Assembly: GCF_035046485.1 (NCBI RefSeq)
Contig: NC_085137.1
Coordinates: 318,476,739-318,540,738, forward strand
Source of the DNA: Aedes albopictus
Lineage: Eukaryota; Arthropoda; Insecta; Diptera; Culicidae
Length of the DNA: 64,000 bases
Direction of reading: 5' to 3'
Part shown: in pieces, positions 62,337-64,000 of the stretch
How positions within the stretch are numbered: the stretch's first letter is position 1
Layout: every line of letters starts with the position of its first letter
The notes under the pieces: model-generated
Database searches by the model: none
What the model was told of the DNA's origin: nothing
Seen by the model: only the letters and a program-made list of their open reading frames with translations
Program-made: the position numbers and the translations under genes

Positions 62337-62692
62337 GGGGCACGTTCGGTGTAGTACTAGATTTGTAGTAATGAGCTGAATTTTAGTATGGTGAGAAGGT
62401 CAATTCTCCGTTTCTGCAATGAAATGGTGCAAAAAGCGTGGGTATTATGATTCCTTACCTAATTTGATGCTGTTTGAGCAAAACTTTGGATAACTATGTT
62501 GTTTATGTTTCAAGAAATGGAGAAAATAACAACACTGTTGCCCAAAGTTTTGCTCAAACAGCATTAAATTAGGCCAGGAGTCATAATACCCACGCTTTTT
62601 GCACTATTTTATTGCAGAAATGGAGAATTGACCTTCTCACCATACTAAAATTCAGCTCATTACTACAAATCTAGTACTTCATCGATCTGTCC
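62337..62692. mobile_element. 356-bp palindromic MITE, copy 1
   Basis: Starts GGGGCACGTTCGGTGTAGTA and ends ATCGATCTGTCC. Arms of about 150 bp pair (for example TAGTAATGAGCTGAATTTTA with TAAAATTCAGCTCATTACTA; TGCAAAAAGCGTGGGTATTA with TAATACCCACGCTTTTTGCA). Loop about 50 bp with TTGTTTATGTTTCAAGAAAT. The 190 bp before it (62146-62336) hold nothing nameable. Confidence 0.92.
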
Positions 62693-63008
62693 TATAGATT
62701 GTAGAAACTAAACCGGACAACGAACAAGTTGTGGTATTAATGGATCTTTTGGTGAAATCTTAGTATTCGATGCATAAGGAGAAACAAAAACTTTAAAATT
62801 CCTCAAAGGGAACGTTTATAATTTAAATTCAATTCCAAATAATGCAATGCAAATCAATAGGTAGCTAAATGTAAATTAGTAGTGAATACGTTTGCCGGAC
62901 ACGAACGCCACAGGAGTAGTAAAGTGCCTTGAACAAATATTAATAATAATAGAAATCGATTGAAAAAGCCGTTTAGTTTCTTCCTATTTTCACAACACAA
63001 TGATCACA

Positions 63009-63618
63009 TCTTCTTCTTCTTTATGGCTCGACGTATCCACTGGGATTTGGCTTGCCTCTCTTCAATTTAGTGTTCTTTGAGCACTAGGACAGATCGGTGA
63101 AGTACTAGATTTGTAGTAATGAGCTGAATTTTAGTATGGTGAGAAGGTCAATTCTCAATTTCTGCAATGAAATGATGCAAAAAGCGTGGGTATTATGATT
63201 CCTTGCCTAATTTGATGCTGTTTGAGCAAAACTTTGGGCAACAGTGTTGTTGTTTTCTCCATTTCTTGCAACATAAACAACATAGTTATCCGAAGTTTTG
63301 CTCAAACAGCATCAAATTAGGAAAGGGATCATAATACCCACGCTTTTTGTACCATTTCATTGCAGAAACGGAGAATTGGCCTTCTCACCATACAAAAATT
63401 CAGCTAATTACTACAAATCTAGTACTACACCGAGCGTGCCCCCTTCTCCACAGTTATTAGTTGAAGGGGTTTCTTTGCCTGCCATTGCATGAATATGTAT
63501 ATTTTGAGGCAAGTACAATGATGCACTATGCCCAGGGAGTCGATCAGAACGGGAATCGAACCCGCCGTCTCCGGATTGGCGATCCATAGCCTTAACCACT
63601 AGGCTAACTGGAGACCCC
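63009..63618 (-). mobile_element. tRNA-derived SINE (family 3), split by MITE copy 2
   Basis: The head with box B GGTTCGATTCC (63548-63558 in reverse) and body lie at 63443-63618, and the tail part with (GAA)n at 63009-63086. Between them sits a complete 356-bp MITE. Compare the uninterrupted relatives 21796-22175 and 51193-51459. Confidence 0.9.
63087..63442. mobile_element. 356-bp palindromic MITE, copy 2 (opposite orientation)
   Basis: Starts GGACAGATCGGTGAAGTACT and ends AGTACTACACCGAGCGTGCC followed by CC. Exactly the same length as copy 1; the loop is the reverse complement of that of copy 1, so the two lie in inverted orientation 394 bp apart. Confidence 0.92.
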
Positions 63619-63788
63619 ATCACAGTGACCACATCATATTTACAGTAATTTTTACACAATCTATCACTTAACACCTAGCATCCACGCACCAATGCATGAA
63701 CCCTCTGCCAAAAATAATCATTTCCAAACAACACTCTGATATCCGTATGACTTTGTACATGAACAAATGACTCATCAAACAGCCTAAA

Positions 63789-63867
63789 TTAAGCGAGCGT
63801 ACAATCATCACTGTCGTAATCCTCAAAATTTGAGGATTACGACAGTGATGATTGTACGCTCGCTTAA
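63789..63867. repeat. Perfect 39-bp palindrome with a 1-bp centre
   Basis: TTAAGCGAGCGTACAATCAT ... CCTCAAA (63789-63827), A, then TTTGAGG ... ATGATTGTACGCTCGCTTAA (63829-63867). It touches MITE copy 3 with one base between them. Confidence 0.95.
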
Positions 63868-63868
63868 T

Positions 63869-64000
63869 GGGGCACGTTCGGTGTAGTACTAGAATTGTAG
63901 TAATGAGCTGAATTTTAGTATGGTGAGAAGGTCAATTCTCCGTTTCTGCAATGAAATGGTGCAAACAGCGTGGGTATTATAATTCCTTGCCTAAATTGAT
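63869..64000. mobile_element. Palindromic MITE, copy 3 (cut by the window edge)
   Basis: GGGGCACGTTCGGTGTAGTA, GAGCTGAATTTTAGTATGGT and GCGTGGGTATTAT follow copy 1 in the same orientation with a few substitutions. The right arm lies beyond 64000. Confidence 0.9.

Noticed and set aside
1..64000. Endogenous copies of RNA viruses
   Set aside because: I looked through the ORFs for flavivirus-, rhabdovirus- or bunyavirus-like proteins, which are common in Aedes genomes, and recognised none. A translated search would be decisive.

Overview
The window looks like a piece of a mosquito nuclear genome, most likely Aedes (possibly Ae. aegypti). The reasons are a very high load of nested transposable elements, SINEs that resemble the Aedes Feilai family, RTE-, Jockey- and BEL/Pao-type retrotransposons of the kind common in mosquitoes, many short terminal-inverted-repeat elements, and a few compact intron-containing host genes. 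The species is inferred from pattern recognition, not from a database search. There are two assembly gaps (16352-16374 and exactly 500 N at 36978-37477).

Host genes are few. I recognise one complete gene, an F-box protein of the FBXO28 family (+ strand, two coding exons, 40715-41952, poly(A) signal at 42257). I also recognise the first coding exons of two genes that point away from each other: a small subunit of serine palmitoyltransferase (- strand, exon 52996-53104) and prefoldin subunit 2 (+ strand, exon 54439-54608). Their remaining exons were not found; large introns or positions outside the window are likely.

Everything else I can name is mobile or repetitive DNA. From left to right: the gag and protease start of a Ty3/gypsy element on the - strand with a canonical A AAA AAC frameshift site (1-1683); a ~143-bp tandem satellite (4240-6840); a decayed RTE-like reverse transcriptase (7930-8890); a TA-flanked inverted-repeat element at 11175-14567 that has taken up three later insertions, one of them an ORF1-only retrotransposon with an open frame; SINEs and MITEs (14.7-17 kb); a minus-strand retrotransposon insertion with a 19-bp target duplication (18531-20165); a ~330-bp tandem repeat (20440-21720); nested piggyBac-like and other inverted-repeat elements (23-26 kb); a structurally complete, apparently very young BEL/Pao LTR retrotransposon (27928-35697) with identical 668-bp LTRs, a 5-bp target duplication and a PHD-finger gag; a large foldback element (37.5-39.5 kb); a Jockey-type retrotransposon broken by two or three insertions (43.8-47.05 kb); and a decayed Ty1/copia element on the - strand (57371-62145) interrupted by an ORF1 fragment and by a 9-bp-TSD element that itself carries another MITE. 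The right end holds three copies of one 356-bp palindromic element within 1.7 kb.

Functionally the two intact LTR elements (the Ty3/gypsy fragment and the BEL/Pao element) are the candidates for present activity. The nested target-site duplications give a relative order of insertion. No RNA-virus-derived ORF, CRISPR array or bacterial-type operon was seen.
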